Assembly: GCA_938014335.1 (NCBI GenBank)
Contig: CALLRP010000002.1
Span: forward strand, 17,910 to 81,909
DNA: 64,000 nucleotides
Origin: an uncultured bacterium
GTDB taxonomy: Bacteria; Hydrogenedentota; Hydrogenedentia; Hydrogenedentales; Hydrogenedentaceae
Direction of reading: 5' to 3'
In this document: positions 8,331 to 17,392 of the stretch, in pieces
How positions within the stretch are numbered: position 1 is the first letter of the stretch
Layout of the letters: every line of letters starts with the position of its first letter
The notes under the pieces: generated by a model
What the model saw: the letters and a program-made list of their open reading frames with translations, nothing else
What the model was told of the DNA's origin: nothing
Databases searched by the model: none
Translations under genes and position numbers: made by a program

Positions 8331-9818
8331 ATGGAAAAGAAATATATTCTTGCGTTAGATCAGGGGACAACAAGTTCACGCAGTATTTTGTTTGACCATG
8401 AAGGGAATGCAGTTGCAGTAAGTCAACAAGAATTCAAACAATATTACCCACGCCCCGGTTGGGTGGAACACGACCCGTATGAAATATGGAACACACAGTT
8501 AGCAACAGCACGCACCGTATTGAAAAAGTGTGGTGCTCTGCCGGAGGAAGTAGCCGGGATTGGAATTACAAATCAACGAGAAACTACTGTATTATGGGAA
8601 AAGAAATCAGGTGCACCTGTTCATCCAGCGATAGTATGGCAGTGCAGAAGAACAGCGGAATTATGTGAACGACTTCGTGCCGAAGGATGGGAAGAAGAAA
8701 TACGAAATAGAACGGGGTTATTGTTAGACGCCTATTTTTCAGGAACAAAAATTCGCTGGATGTTGGATAATGTTTCTGGGTTGCGGAAAAGAGCAGAGAA
8801 GGGGGAGATTTTATTTGGGACGATTGATAGTTGGTTGTTATATCAACTAACAGGAGTCCATGCAACCGATTATACCAATGCATCACGTACATTACTATTT
8901 AACATTCATACTTTAGAGTGGGATGAAACGATACTTAATGCATTGCAGATACCGAGGTGTATATTGCCAGAGGTATATCCCAGCAGTAAAATCTATGGGA
9001 CAACAGAGGTCTTGGGAAAATCCATACCTGTTTCTGCATTAATCGGAGACCAGCAGTCCGCATTATTTGGACAGACCGCGTTTAATGAAGGGGAGTGCAA
9101 GAATACTTATGGAACCGGTTGTTTCTTATTAATGAATACAGGGACAGAAGCACCTCCCTCTAAACATGGACTACTCACGACAGTTGCATGGGGTCTGGAT
9201 GGGAAAGTTACCTATGCCCTTGAAGGCAGTGTCTTTGTGGGTGGTGCCGTAGTGCAGTGGCTACGAGATGAATTGAAGCTCATACAAAGTTCTGCGGAAA
9301 GTGAAGAGGTTGCCATGTCTGTGCCAGATAGCGGGGGGGTTTATCTGGTGCCTGCATTTGTCGGTTTAGGTGCACCCTATTGGGATATGCATGCTCGCGG
9401 TCTTATAACAGGGATTACGCGAGGAACTTCACGGGCACATATTGTTCGTTCTGCATTAGAATCCATTGCATACCAATCTGCAGATGTTGTTTTTACGATG
9501 GAACAAGATGCGAATACAAAGATTACGCAATTACGGGTAGACGGTGGAGCATCTGCAAATAATTTCCTGATGCAACATCAAGCAAATGTATTAGGCAAAC
9601 CTGTAATCCGTGGTTCCACTCTGGAAACCACTGCATTAGGGTCTGCATATTTAGCCGGATTAGCAACAAAGTTTTGGGATAATCAGGAAGAATTAAGAAA
9701 GCGGTGGAGAGTGAGCCGAATTTTTGAACCACAGTGGAATGAAGACCAGAGACAAACTGTATTAGAAGGCTGGCGAAAGGCTATCCAAAAAGCATGTGAA
9801 AAGGAGAACAGAAAATAA
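8331..9818 (+). CDS. glpK: Glycerol kinase
   Basis: 495 residues, the normal length for GlpK of the FGGY kinase family. It phosphorylates glycerol with ATP to sn-glycerol 3-phosphate in the cytoplasm, feeding glycolysis or phospholipid synthesis. Diagnostic motifs are the N-terminal DQGTTSSRSILFD phosphate-binding loop, GWVEHDPYEIW, GITNQRETT, WQCRRT, DQQSALFGQ, NTYGTGCFLL, the FVGLGAPYWD segment and RVDGGASANNFLMQ. The start ATG has an AAAGGAAAGGAAT ribosome binding site and a promoter just upstream. No glpF or glpD is adjacent, so it is probably a single-gene unit. Assignment is unambiguous. Confidence 0.97.
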   Translation: MEKKYILALDQGTTSSRSILFDHEGNAVAVSQQEFKQYYPRPGWVEHDPYEIWNTQLATARTVLKKCGALPEEVAGIGITNQRETTVLWEKKSGAPVHPAIVWQCRRTAELCERLRAEGWEEEIRNRTGLLLDAYFSGTKIRWMLDNVSGLRKRAEKGEILFGTIDSWLLYQLTGVHATDYTNASRTLLFNIHTLEWDETILNALQIPRCILPEVYPSSKIYGTTEVLGKSIPVSALIGDQQSALFGQTAFNEGECKNTYGTGCFLLMNTGTEAPPSKHGLLTTVAWGLDGKVTYALEGSVFVGGAVVQWLRDELKLIQSSAESEEVAMSVPDSGGVYLVPAFVGLGAPYWDMHARGLITGITRGTSRAHIVRSALESIAYQSADVVFTMEQDANTKITQLRVDGGASANNFLMQHQANVLGKPVIRGSTLETTALGSAYLAGLATKFWDNQEELRKRWRVSRIFEPQWNEDQRQTVLEGWRKAIQKACEKENRK

Positions 9819-9828
9819 TAGTCCAACA

Positions 9829-9862
9829 GGTCTGACCTGTCGGATTCATCCGACTCGTCTAC
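9829..9862. repeat. Relic of a ~10-bp tandem repeat (GTCGGAC-type)
   Basis: Just after glpK the sequence contains three diverged units of about ten bases built on GTCNGA/TCCGAC (GGTCTGACCT, GTCGGATTCA, TCCGACTCGT). The first also forms a small perfect inverted repeat (ACAGGT-CTG-ACCTGT). Related units occur at 58922-58952. Confidence 0.4.
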
Positions 9863-9949
9863 CTTTTTTATTGCAATACTTTCTGTTTTTTTCTTATCAT
9901 TCATAAAAAATAGATTCTGGAAAAACTAATTTTAATAAGGTGAAAAAAA

Positions 9950-10786
9950 ATGAGATACACATGGGTCATTTTTCTTATTATTGCTCTCCCCATGAGTAGT
10001 TCCATGTATGGCGAAGAAGAATTTTGTCCTCCTATCGGTGTGCGTATCCTAAGTTACGGTAATTTCCAGGAAAGTGCGTGGACTCACTTACCCGCTATTG
10101 GCGTGAAATACATTTTCATTCCTGTCCCACCCGCAGACCAGGTTGCTGATGTGATAAAAAAATTAAATGACCATAACTTAAAGGTCCTTGTTATGCGGGG
10201 TGAAGCAGACTTAACTCAGGATGCCTGCATCCAGCAATTGGAAGAGCAATTTAAGGTTTGTTTTCAAATGGGAGTGCATTTCTTATTCCTTTCTGCTAAA
10301 CGACATGAAACACCCAAAGAAGTGGTATATGATAGACTGCGTCGTGCCGGTGATATAGCAGAAAAGTATAATGTAACAATCGTTCTCGAAACCCATCCCG
10401 ATTTAGGAACGAATGGAGATATTCAGATAGAGACGATGAAAGCCATCAATCATCCACGCGTGCGTGTAAATTTTGATACCGGAAATATAACTTACTACAA
10501 CCAGAATACAGATGCAGTAACGGAATTAAAAAAATCCATACCTTATGTTGCTACAGTAGAGTTTAAAGACCATACAGGTGAAGTTGAAACATGGAATTTC
10601 CCCGCATTAGGTCAGGGGAAAGTCAACTTTCCGGAAATTTTAAAAATCTTGAAAGAGCATCATTATAACGGTCCGATAACAATTGAGTTTGAAGGGATAA
10701 AAGGTGTCGAACTGAGTGAAGGACAAATAAAAGAAGCCATCGAAAATTCGGTGAAATATCTCCATTCATTAGGTTGCTTTAAATAA
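9950..10786 (+). CDS. Exported sugar phosphate isomerase/epimerase-like TIM barrel
   Basis: 278 residues of the xylose isomerase-like TIM-barrel superfamily (AP_endonuc_2). A signal peptide covers about residues 1-20 (MRYTWVIFLIIALPMSSSMYG), so the barrel acts outside the cytoplasm. Candidate metal ligands are spaced as in the family: E in IVLETHPDL, D in VNFDTGN, E in TVEFKDH and E in ITIEFEG. It is followed after 35 bp by a sodium:solute symporter, most likely in one transcript, suggesting that the barrel processes a sugar or sugar acid that the symporter imports. Substrate is unknown. Many uncultured saccharolytic bacteria carry families of such exported barrels, usually without a tested function. 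Confidence 0.75.
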   Translation: MRYTWVIFLIIALPMSSSMYGEEEFCPPIGVRILSYGNFQESAWTHLPAIGVKYIFIPVPPADQVADVIKKLNDHNLKVLVMRGEADLTQDACIQQLEEQFKVCFQMGVHFLFLSAKRHETPKEVVYDRLRRAGDIAEKYNVTIVLETHPDLGTNGDIQIETMKAINHPRVRVNFDTGNITYYNQNTDAVTELKKSIPYVATVEFKDHTGEVETWNFPALGQGKVNFPEILKILKEHHYNGPITIEFEGIKGVELSEGQIKEAIENSVKYLHSLGCFK

Positions 10787-10821
10787 CTCTATAACTCAAA
10801 ATATCCTGAGGAGAAACAACG

Positions 10822-12603
10822 GTGAATCTTGTTAGTAAATCGTTAGGTCTTTCCGATTGGATATTAATTATTTTTTATTTCGGACTGATGTTAGGCGTAA
10901 GTTTTTATTCCTACCGATATATTCAGCAACTCAAAGACTATTTCAAAGGTGGAAATCGTATTCCGTGGTGGTTGAGTGGCGTTTCTTTCTGGATGACCAG
11001 TTTCAGTGTCGCCGCGTTTGTATTCTATCCTTCGCTATGTTATAAATACGGCTGGGTGGGAATTACCCTGCTTTGGGTTGCTGTCCCAGCAACCCTATAC
11101 AGTGCCTATCTCTTTGGCTGGCGATGGAGAAGACTTCGCGTAAATAGCCCTGTGGAATTTGTCGAAGAACGATACAATGGAACGCTGAGGCAAATCTTCG
11201 TGTGGCAGGGTGTCCCTGTTAAAATTGTGGATGACAGCTTAAAACTTTTCGCCACGGGTAAATTCGTATCTATTATTACAAACATACCTATTACCTATTC
11301 CATCGCTCTTGTCGGCGGTATTATCATGATTTGCACTTTCTTGGGTGGATTATGGGCCGTTACCATTACAGACTTCATCCAATTCATTGTCTTGGGGGCA
11401 GGCTTACTGGTTATATTACCCCTTTCGATCTACCATGCAGGAGGACTTACAAAAATTTTCGACTCTACTCCCGAAGGCTTTTTCCGTTTAACAAATAGTG
11501 AATTTCCATGGAGTTATGTTATCCCTCTTATCATTTTATATGCTTTTTCATGGAGTAGTATTAACTGGTCGCTCATTCAAAGGTATTACTGCGTCCGTGA
11601 TGAGAAAGAAGTTAAAAAGGTAGGGCTTACAGTAATTCTTTTATATATAATAGGTCCTCCTCTTATGTTTTTCCCCGCCTTTGCAGGAAAATTAATTGTT
11701 CCTGAACTGAAAGATGCAGGGGATATTTATCCTATACTTTGCTCAAAACTATTACCTGCGGGAATGTTAGGCTTACTCATTTCTGCCATGTTCTCTGCAA
11801 CGATGTCCACGCTAAGTAGTGATTTCAATGTTTGTGCAAGTGTTATCACGCAGGATGTCTATCGCCGATTATTGCGTCCCTCTGCAAAAGAAAGAGAATT
11901 GGTATGGGTAGGTAGAGTAAGCACATTATTAGTAGGTGTTTTAGCGTTATTCATTGCCATACTTTTAAGTCATGGAAAAGCGGAAAACATGTTTCGTGTG
12001 ATGGTTACGCTATTTGGTGTCGCAACAGGTCCCGTTGCAGTCCCTATGATGTTAGGTATGGTCTCGAAACGCTATCCAGGGAAAAGTGCTGTTATTGGTT
12101 TCTGTATGGGTACCCTTGTGGGTCTATTTTTATTGTATGTTCAATTAGGAATGTCCTCTTTTGCATTACCTATTCATATTACATGGGTTGCCGATAAAAA
12201 AGAATGGCTACTATGGGGACTTACCGTCAAAATGGAAATTTTTATGTTTTTGACCACAACAATAATTACCTATTTATTTATGGAAGGGATAACATTACTA
12301 TCTCCGATTAATATTGTAGAGCGAAATAAAATCGGAAAGTTCTTTGAGAAAATCGAAAATCCTATAGGAAAATTAGAAGAAGACAAAGAAGTATTACAAG
12401 GGAAAATGCAATTTTCTCCTTATAACATTGTTGGCGTATGTGGAATACTAATCGCATTAGCCCTGTTTCTCGTAATATTTTTTTCAACACAAGGTATGGA
12501 ACGCTATATGGGTATTACAATATCCGTTCTTTCCCTGATTGGTGGGTTACTGTTCATATACTTCGGAGCACTCGTCAAACCCTATGATGGGAATGATGTA
12601 TAA
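10822..12603 (+). CDS. Sodium:solute symporter (SSS family)
   Basis: 593 residues from a GTG start at 10822 with a good CCTGAGGAG ribosome binding site. The protein has 13-14 hydrophobic helices of the SSS/LeuT fold. Family features include YFKGGNRIPWWLSGVSFWMTSFS in the first helices (the unwound TM1 region), a GGLWAVTITDFIQFI segment at the position of the SSS signature, and SAMFSATMSTLSSDFNVCASVITQDVYRR, where the serine/threonine-rich TM8 sodium site lies. It couples Na+ entry to import of a small solute such as a sugar, sugar acid or sialic acid. Linkage to the exported TIM-barrel gene suggests a saccharide substrate. Confidence 0.9.
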   Translation: MNLVSKSLGLSDWILIIFYFGLMLGVSFYSYRYIQQLKDYFKGGNRIPWWLSGVSFWMTSFSVAAFVFYPSLCYKYGWVGITLLWVAVPATLYSAYLFGWRWRRLRVNSPVEFVEERYNGTLRQIFVWQGVPVKIVDDSLKLFATGKFVSIITNIPITYSIALVGGIIMICTFLGGLWAVTITDFIQFIVLGAGLLVILPLSIYHAGGLTKIFDSTPEGFFRLTNSEFPWSYVIPLIILYAFSWSSINWSLIQRYYCVRDEKEVKKVGLTVILLYIIGPPLMFFPAFAGKLIVPELKDAGDIYPILCSKLLPAGMLGLLISAMFSATMSTLSSDFNVCASVITQDVYRRLLRPSAKERELVWVGRVSTLLVGVLALFIAILLSHGKAENMFRVMVTLFGVATGPVAVPMMLGMVSKRYPGKSAVIGFCMGTLVGLFLLYVQLGMSSFALPIHITWVADKKEWLLWGLTVKMEIFMFLTTTIITYLFMEGITLLSPINIVERNKIGKFFEKIENPIGKLEEDKEVLQGKMQFSPYNIVGVCGILIALALFLVIFFSTQGMERYMGITISVLSLIGGLLFIYFGALVKPYDGNDV

Positions 12604-12631
12604 TTTTCCCCTTTCTACGAAGCTTGCAAAA

Positions 12632-13600
12632 TTATATAGACCAATCCTTGCGAAAGAATTCAAACATCTTGTCGGTAAAACCGGGATAAATCTCATGGGC
12701 AAAATCAGGATATATTACGGCTTCTTTCTTTGATTTTATTTTGTTAAACGCGGAGAACTGCGTTGACGGCGGACAAATCTGGTCCATCAAACCAATCGCC
12801 ATCAGCACATCCCCTTGAATACGCTCCGCTAAAAATTGACAATCTATATATCCCAACTTTGTAAAGATTTCATTTTCGCGTTCATGTCGCGGATCAAATA
12901 ATCGGAAATAAGACCGTAATTCCTCATAGGCTTCTAATGCAAGGTCCATCTCCCAAACTCGTTTATAATCGCAAAGAAATGGACACATCGGAACTAACCT
13001 TTTTATCTTCGGATTTAGTCCCGCACAGGCTAATGTTAATGCTCCTCCCTGTGACATGCCATACGCACCGAGCCGATTTTCATCCACTTCTTCAAATTGA
13101 CTGACAATATTTACCAGTTGCACTGTATCCAAAAAAATATGACGAAAAAGCAGATTGCCGGGATCATCATCCAGCCCGCGGATAATATGTCCTTTCAAAG
13201 TATTTCCAACAACACTTCCCGTCTCTGTTGACTTACCTCCCTGCCCACGAACATCCATCGCACAGACACAAAAACCTTCTCCCACAAAACCTAATTTTTC
13301 ATACCAATCGCCAGAATTTCCCCCATAACCATGAAAACGAAATAAAGTAGGGCAGGGTTCTTTTTTCTTTCGCGGACGGAGATATTGAGCATGTATCCTT
13401 GCTCCACGAACACCTGTAAAATATAAATCGAAACATTCCGCTACTTGACTCTGGAAGGAAGCAGGAACCCGTTCCACCTGTGGTTTTGTATTTTCCATCT
13501 CTTCTAATGCGTTCTTCCAGTAAGTATCAAAATCCAAGGGTTTTGGATTTCTACCCTGATATTTCCAGAGTTCCTCTAATGGTAGTTCAAATACAGGCAT
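12632..13600 (-). CDS. Acetylxylan esterase / cephalosporin-C deacetylase family (AXE1)
   Basis: 322 residues, the usual length of CE7 alpha/beta hydrolases. These remove acetyl groups from xylo-oligosaccharides and other acetylated sugars. Visible features: N-terminal LWKYQGRNPKPLDFDTYW typical of AXE1, the oxyanion strand FRFHGYGGNSGDW, MDVRGQGGKS, the nucleophile elbow GMSQGGAL, the acid region in AIGLMDQICPPST and the catalytic histidine in PDFAHE. There is no signal peptide, so the enzyme is cytoplasmic and would act on imported oligosaccharides. It is convergent with the symporter gene (28 bp between stops), consistent with a shared sugar-use role. Confidence 0.92.
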   Translation of the reverse strand: MPVFELPLEELWKYQGRNPKPLDFDTYWKNALEEMENTKPQVERVPASFQSQVAECFDLYFTGVRGARIHAQYLRPRKKKEPCPTLFRFHGYGGNSGDWYEKLGFVGEGFCVCAMDVRGQGGKSTETGSVVGNTLKGHIIRGLDDDPGNLLFRHIFLDTVQLVNIVSQFEEVDENRLGAYGMSQGGALTLACAGLNPKIKRLVPMCPFLCDYKRVWEMDLALEAYEELRSYFRLFDPRHERENEIFTKLGYIDCQFLAERIQGDVLMAIGLMDQICPPSTQFSAFNKIKSKKEAVIYPDFAHEIYPGFTDKMFEFFRKDWSI

Positions 13601-13629
13601 ACAATAACTCCTTTTATCGTCCTTTTATA

Positions 13630-14220
13630 TTATGTCCCACTCAAATGATCGAAAAGTATTTTTACACCTATTAAAAACAGTAAAATGGCTCCGATAATTT
13701 CCATTCCTTTTCCAAACTTCTTACCGACATACCCGCCAATTTGCATCCCTAATAAAGTTAAAAATCCTGCAGTAATACCTATCCAGAAAGAAGGGAACCA
13801 GATCGAAACACCGATAAATGCAAAAGTCAACCCGACTGCGTATGCGTCAATGCTCGTTGCTATGGAGAGCATAATAAGAGATAATCCCCGTGTTGGGTCT
13901 GTTTTTTTTTCACCCGTCTGTATCTTTTCCGAAGGTTCCTCTTTTTCAAATAAGGATTGGTAAATAATCTTTCCTCCTATCCCCCAGAGTATAAAAAAGG
14001 CTATCCAGTGGTCATAAGCGAGGAACCACTGTCCCACGAGGTTTCCCGTATACCACCCTAAAACAGGCATCAATGCTTGAAACAAACCAAAGTGAAAGGA
14101 TAAACGAAATGCCTGTCGAGGTTGCACATCTTGTAATAAGGCACTAATACTGATGGATACCGCAAAAGCATCCATTGCCAGAGCCACCGCAATTCCTGCA
14201 AGCACATACGGGTCTAACAT
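13630..14220 (-). CDS. mntP: Manganese efflux pump MntP (DUF204)
   Basis: A six-helix membrane protein of 196 residues from the ATG at 14220 (MLDPYVLAG), which has an AAGAGAAA site upstream. A longer frame starts at 14262 but lacks a ribosome binding site and adds a charged tail absent from the family. The two internal repeats carry the paired acidic motifs MDAFAVS and SIDAYAVG that form the ion path in MntP. The middle loop is short and charged. It exports Mn2+ to prevent manganese toxicity. I looked in the 14221-14388 region for a yybP-ykoY manganese riboswitch and did not find a convincing one. The gene lies 29 bp downstream of the AXE1 start and on the same strand, so it could be cotranscribed with it. 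Confidence 0.9.
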   Translation of the reverse strand: MLDPYVLAGIAVALAMDAFAVSISISALLQDVQPRQAFRLSFHFGLFQALMPVLGWYTGNLVGQWFLAYDHWIAFFILWGIGGKIIYQSLFEKEEPSEKIQTGEKKTDPTRGLSLIMLSIATSIDAYAVGLTFAFIGVSIWFPSFWIGITAGFLTLLGMQIGGYVGKKFGKGMEIIGAILLFLIGVKILFDHLSGT

Positions 14221-14388
14221 AAATTTTTCTCTTAAAATATAACCCTTTAAATAGATGCCCATAATGATACATCATTCATAGTCCCATCCGCCAAGTCCGA
14301 CCTCCTCCCTTTTAAGTTGGTTTTTCGCTCTAATATCCCATACAATAAAGATATAAGAAATTTAATATAACCAAGAAGGAATAATTTT

Positions 14389-15972
14389 ATGGCACAGGAA
14401 AACCAACATCATACGCACTCGTGCTGTGGCTGTATTCATGATTTAGGAAAACTGAACATGGCACGGAGAACTTTCCTCGCTGCAGTCGGTGGAACTGCTA
14501 TCACGGCAAATGCGGTGTTATCAACCCGTGCCGATACCCCCTCCACAAGCAATGCTATGGAATACCTGAACAAACCTATTTCATCTGCTAAGAAAAAGCC
14601 TCTGGTAGTTCAACCCATTTTTACATATCACCTATACAGACGACAGGAACAAGCCAGTTGGCGTCCATGGGGTGGTTTTCATACAAAGGAAGATGTCCAG
14701 AATGAATGCCAAAAAATTGAAAAAGAATTAGTAGAAATGAAACAGAAAGCAGAATTCCCTCTGGAAATTTTACCCCTAATGGCAGTCTCTTCCCTTGCAG
14801 AAGCCAAACAGGCACGGGAAGCCAATGCGGATGTCTCCCTTATCTACGGTGCCACATGGGAACTTGACCCTGTATTCAGTGATAACAAACAACATATCGT
14901 TTTTGTTCGTCATCGCTCCGGTCCCGCATATCTGTGGTATGAAATTGTAAGTCCTCGTTTCTTACGCAAAACTGTGGACCAATTAGGTGAACCTCGTCTG
15001 GCTCCGCAGGATGTCGTTGTAGATGAATATGCAGATATCCTCTGGCGTCTTCGCTCTTTATATGCATTGAAAAATGCAGTAGGTAGTAAAATTGTTTGTA
15101 TCGGAGGACCTTCGGGCTGGGGTGCCGGCGGTCAAAAAGCCCCCGAACGCACAAAAGAAAAGTTCAAGATGGAATTGATTGATTATCCCTATTCCGAATT
15201 AGACAAAAGGATAAATTCTGCCCTTAACGATAGCAAATTGCGTGAGCAAGCGAAAATGTGGACAAAGCAATATTTAAATTTGCCCAATACTTCTATGGAA
15301 ACCGACATTCCGTTCCTTGAAAATGCATTTATCCTGACGGAAGTTTTTGAGCAAATCATGAATGAATTTGATGCCCCCGCCATTACTGTTAATGAATGTA
15401 TGACAACTATTATTCCCAAATCTAAAACAACCGCCTGTATGACTTTAAGTCTAATCAATGATCGGGGTGCGATGGCGTTCTGCGAATCGGATTTTGCGGT
15501 TATTCCTTCGGGTGTGCTCCTGTATTACCTGAGTTCCAAACCTGTATTCTTGCAAGACCCGACCTACCCCCACCATGGCGTTGTAACCATTGCACACTGC
15601 ACAGCACCGCGTAAAATGGATGGTAAAAATCTTGAGCCTGCCCGCATTCTAACTCACTATGAATCGGATTACGGTGCAGCACCGAAAGTAGACATGCGGA
15701 TAGGTGAAACGGTGACCGTAATAGACCCCGATTTCGAATTTGAAAGATGGATAGGCTTCCGTGGGAAGGTGCAGGCCAATCCGTTCCTTGATATTTGCAG
15801 GTCTCAAACTGACATCGAAATAGAAGGCGATTGTAACCGTCTTGCAAACGATATGGTCGGCTTCCACTGGATGATGTGCTACGGCGATTACCTTAAAGAA
15901 ACAGGTTATGCCCTCCGCAAATTAGGTATAAAATGGTATAACCTTACCCACGACCGCACCTTAGAAGCGTAA
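14389..15972 (+). CDS. Tat-exported protein with an L-fucose/arabinose isomerase-like C-terminal domain
   Basis: 527 residues. The N-terminus has a twin-arginine signal (ARRTFLAAVGG, residues 25-35) preceded by an unusual His/Cys-rich stretch (HHTHSCCGC). A second ATG at 14458, just before the RR motif, also has a ribosome binding site and could be the true start. The central region has no clear family name. From about residue 320 the pattern NECMTTI...ACMTLSLINDRGAMAFCESDF...PSGVLLYYLSSKPVFLQDP...IAHCTAPRKM matches the C-terminal half of fucose/arabinose isomerase-fold proteins, where Glu, Asp and His ligands bind Mn2+. Tat export fits a folded metalloprotein. Likely periplasmic sugar isomerase-like or sugar-binding role; the reaction is not established. 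Confidence 0.6.
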   Translation: MAQENQHHTHSCCGCIHDLGKLNMARRTFLAAVGGTAITANAVLSTRADTPSTSNAMEYLNKPISSAKKKPLVVQPIFTYHLYRRQEQASWRPWGGFHTKEDVQNECQKIEKELVEMKQKAEFPLEILPLMAVSSLAEAKQAREANADVSLIYGATWELDPVFSDNKQHIVFVRHRSGPAYLWYEIVSPRFLRKTVDQLGEPRLAPQDVVVDEYADILWRLRSLYALKNAVGSKIVCIGGPSGWGAGGQKAPERTKEKFKMELIDYPYSELDKRINSALNDSKLREQAKMWTKQYLNLPNTSMETDIPFLENAFILTEVFEQIMNEFDAPAITVNECMTTIIPKSKTTACMTLSLINDRGAMAFCESDFAVIPSGVLLYYLSSKPVFLQDPTYPHHGVVTIAHCTAPRKMDGKNLEPARILTHYESDYGAAPKVDMRIGETVTVIDPDFEFERWIGFRGKVQANPFLDICRSQTDIEIEGDCNRLANDMVGFHWMMCYGDYLKETGYALRKLGIKWYNLTHDRTLEA

Positions 15973-15994
15973 GTTTAATTATGTTCAATAATTT

Positions 15995-16030
15995 GCCCGC
16001 AGATAGAATGCAGTCTGTGGGCTTTTTTAT
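15995..16030 (+). terminator. Rho-independent terminator
   Basis: GCCCGCAGA and TCTGTGGGC form a 9-bp stem with one G-T wobble around a 10-base loop, followed by six T residues. It ends the Tat/isomerase-like gene and slightly overlaps the 3' end of the convergent sialidase gene. Confidence 0.85.
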
Positions 16031-17139
16031 TTAGTTTGATTGAGAAATTTTTCCACATTGATTTTCATTTTCAGGGGAAGAGGTTCCTTCCACATTTTTT
16101 GGAAGGCGAACCCAGGGATAATCCATAATTCATCGGGTTGTCGTTCAAAAAGATAGGGATAACTCAACTGTCCACCCGGCTGGCGTGCGAATACAACGGG
16201 TTTTGTCCATGTTTTACCATCATCATCCGAAAAGGCGATGGATAATTCTTCCCGATGCCAGGAAGAGGGAAATTCAGTGTGTTGTGACAAATCACTTTTT
16301 TGAAAAACGCGTCCTTCGGGATTAAGTTGATTCCACACCAGAACCAACTTGCCATTGGACAATCTCAGTAAATATCCCGGAGAATTACTTGCCTGTATCC
16401 CACTCGGTTGGATTATCCTCCAATATTTACCATCGTTTTCCGAAATAGCCTGCCAGAATTGGTCTAAACTGGTGCGGATAAGCATGAGAAGTCGTCCATC
16501 GCTTAACTCTACAAGAGTAGGTTCCATAGACCCATCATGATGTCCATGTCCACCAATATCAATCCAGTTGCTTCTCTTCCATGTTTTTCCCTCATCATCA
16601 GAATAGACACTACATATCATAAATCGACCCGGATTACTGGTCAAGTGGTCAAACGGGGCGATAATTCTGCCTGTGCGGGTTTGTATCAAAGCAAAGAAAT
16701 TCGTGTTATACCCCTCAAGGATACACTGATTATCTATCCATGTCTTGCCTTCATCAAGACTTCGTATTGCCCAGACTTCCAATTTACAACCTTCCTTTGG
16801 CTCCTTCTTTGTTTCATCCCAATTAAACTTTTTATCCGTAACATTCAAATAGACAAAAACAAGGGTATTATTCTTTGTCCGCAACAAATAATACGATGCA
16901 GGCTCTTCTACATCCAGTCCTTTACAAACCGGTACCGGCTCTGACCATGTTTTTCCGTTATCTTTACTTACGCGAAAACCATCTGCATCTATCGTTCCTA
17001 AACTTCCATCCGAAAGATTTACAAAGGGAGCATTATGGCTTATGTCGAGCATTTCCACCGCAGGATGTACCCATCGCTCCGTAAAAGATAGAAAAGGCAA
17101 CAATAATATGAATGTAGTAAAAAATATTTTCTTATCCAT
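16027..17139 (-). CDS. Exported BNR/Asp-box sialidase-like protein
   Basis: 370 residues from the ATG at 17139 (MDKKIFFTTF), which is preceded by a perfect AGGAGGT site; the longer frame from 17166 is not needed. A signal peptide (about residues 1-19) directs export. The six-bladed propeller is marked by five Asp-boxes: SKDNGKTWS, SLDEGKTWI, SDDEGKTWK, SENDGKYWR and SDDDGKTWT. Exo-alpha-sialidases and related glycosidases of this superfamily cleave terminal sugars from glycoconjugates. Arginine residues that could form a catalytic triad exist (RTGRII, LLMIRTSLDQF), but I cannot confirm the canonical RIP motif. It may therefore act on another sugar or only bind. It is a lone gene. Confidence 0.85.
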   Translation of the reverse strand: MDKKIFFTTFILLLPFLSFTERWVHPAVEMLDISHNAPFVNLSDGSLGTIDADGFRVSKDNGKTWSEPVPVCKGLDVEEPASYYLLRTKNNTLVFVYLNVTDKKFNWDETKKEPKEGCKLEVWAIRSLDEGKTWIDNQCILEGYNTNFFALIQTRTGRIIAPFDHLTSNPGRFMICSVYSDDEGKTWKRSNWIDIGGHGHHDGSMEPTLVELSDGRLLMLIRTSLDQFWQAISENDGKYWRIIQPSGIQASNSPGYLLRLSNGKLVLVWNQLNPEGRVFQKSDLSQHTEFPSSWHREELSIAFSDDDGKTWTKPVVFARQPGGQLSYPYLFERQPDELWIIPGFAFQKMWKEPLPLKMKINVEKFLNQTK

Positions 17140-17220
17140 AATTTTACCTCCTGAGTTTGGTAACATGTATTCTTTAATCTATCTTATCGATATTCCCTAC
17201 CGCATTTCATATTTTAATAT

Positions 17221-17392
17221 ATGAAATCTCCGAATAAATATTTTTATGACATTGAGCTATCTGTTATAAAAAGGATAAATCCATATCTACAAAAAAGACC
17301 CCGAATGGGGCCTGCCACCATAGGCTCCAGTAAAAACTTGGGAAAAAGTAAAATAAACCCACTACGAAGTAGTTGAATGGGTTTATCAAACA
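17221..17392 (-). repeat. Structured intergenic repeat, copy A (element-forward on minus strand)
   Basis: Full-length copy of a repeat found also at 19494-19680, 30181-30277, 49290-49473 and 57568-57672. Reading the minus strand it contains a hairpin with a perfect 9-bp stem (ATAAACCCA at 17353-17361 against TGGGTTTAT at 17378-17386), the core CTTCGTAGT, a CCAAGTTTTTACTGG segment, CTATGGTGG, a second hairpin GGCCCC-ATTC-GGGGTC followed by TTTTTT, and a conserved tail ending in GGAGATTTCAT. The element abuts the HAD gene stop codon and the first hairpin with its T-rich flank could terminate that gene. Confidence 0.75.

Noticed and set aside
14221..14388. Possible manganese riboswitch (yybP-ykoY) before mntP
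   Set aside because: No conserved loop sequences or clear long helices could be identified.
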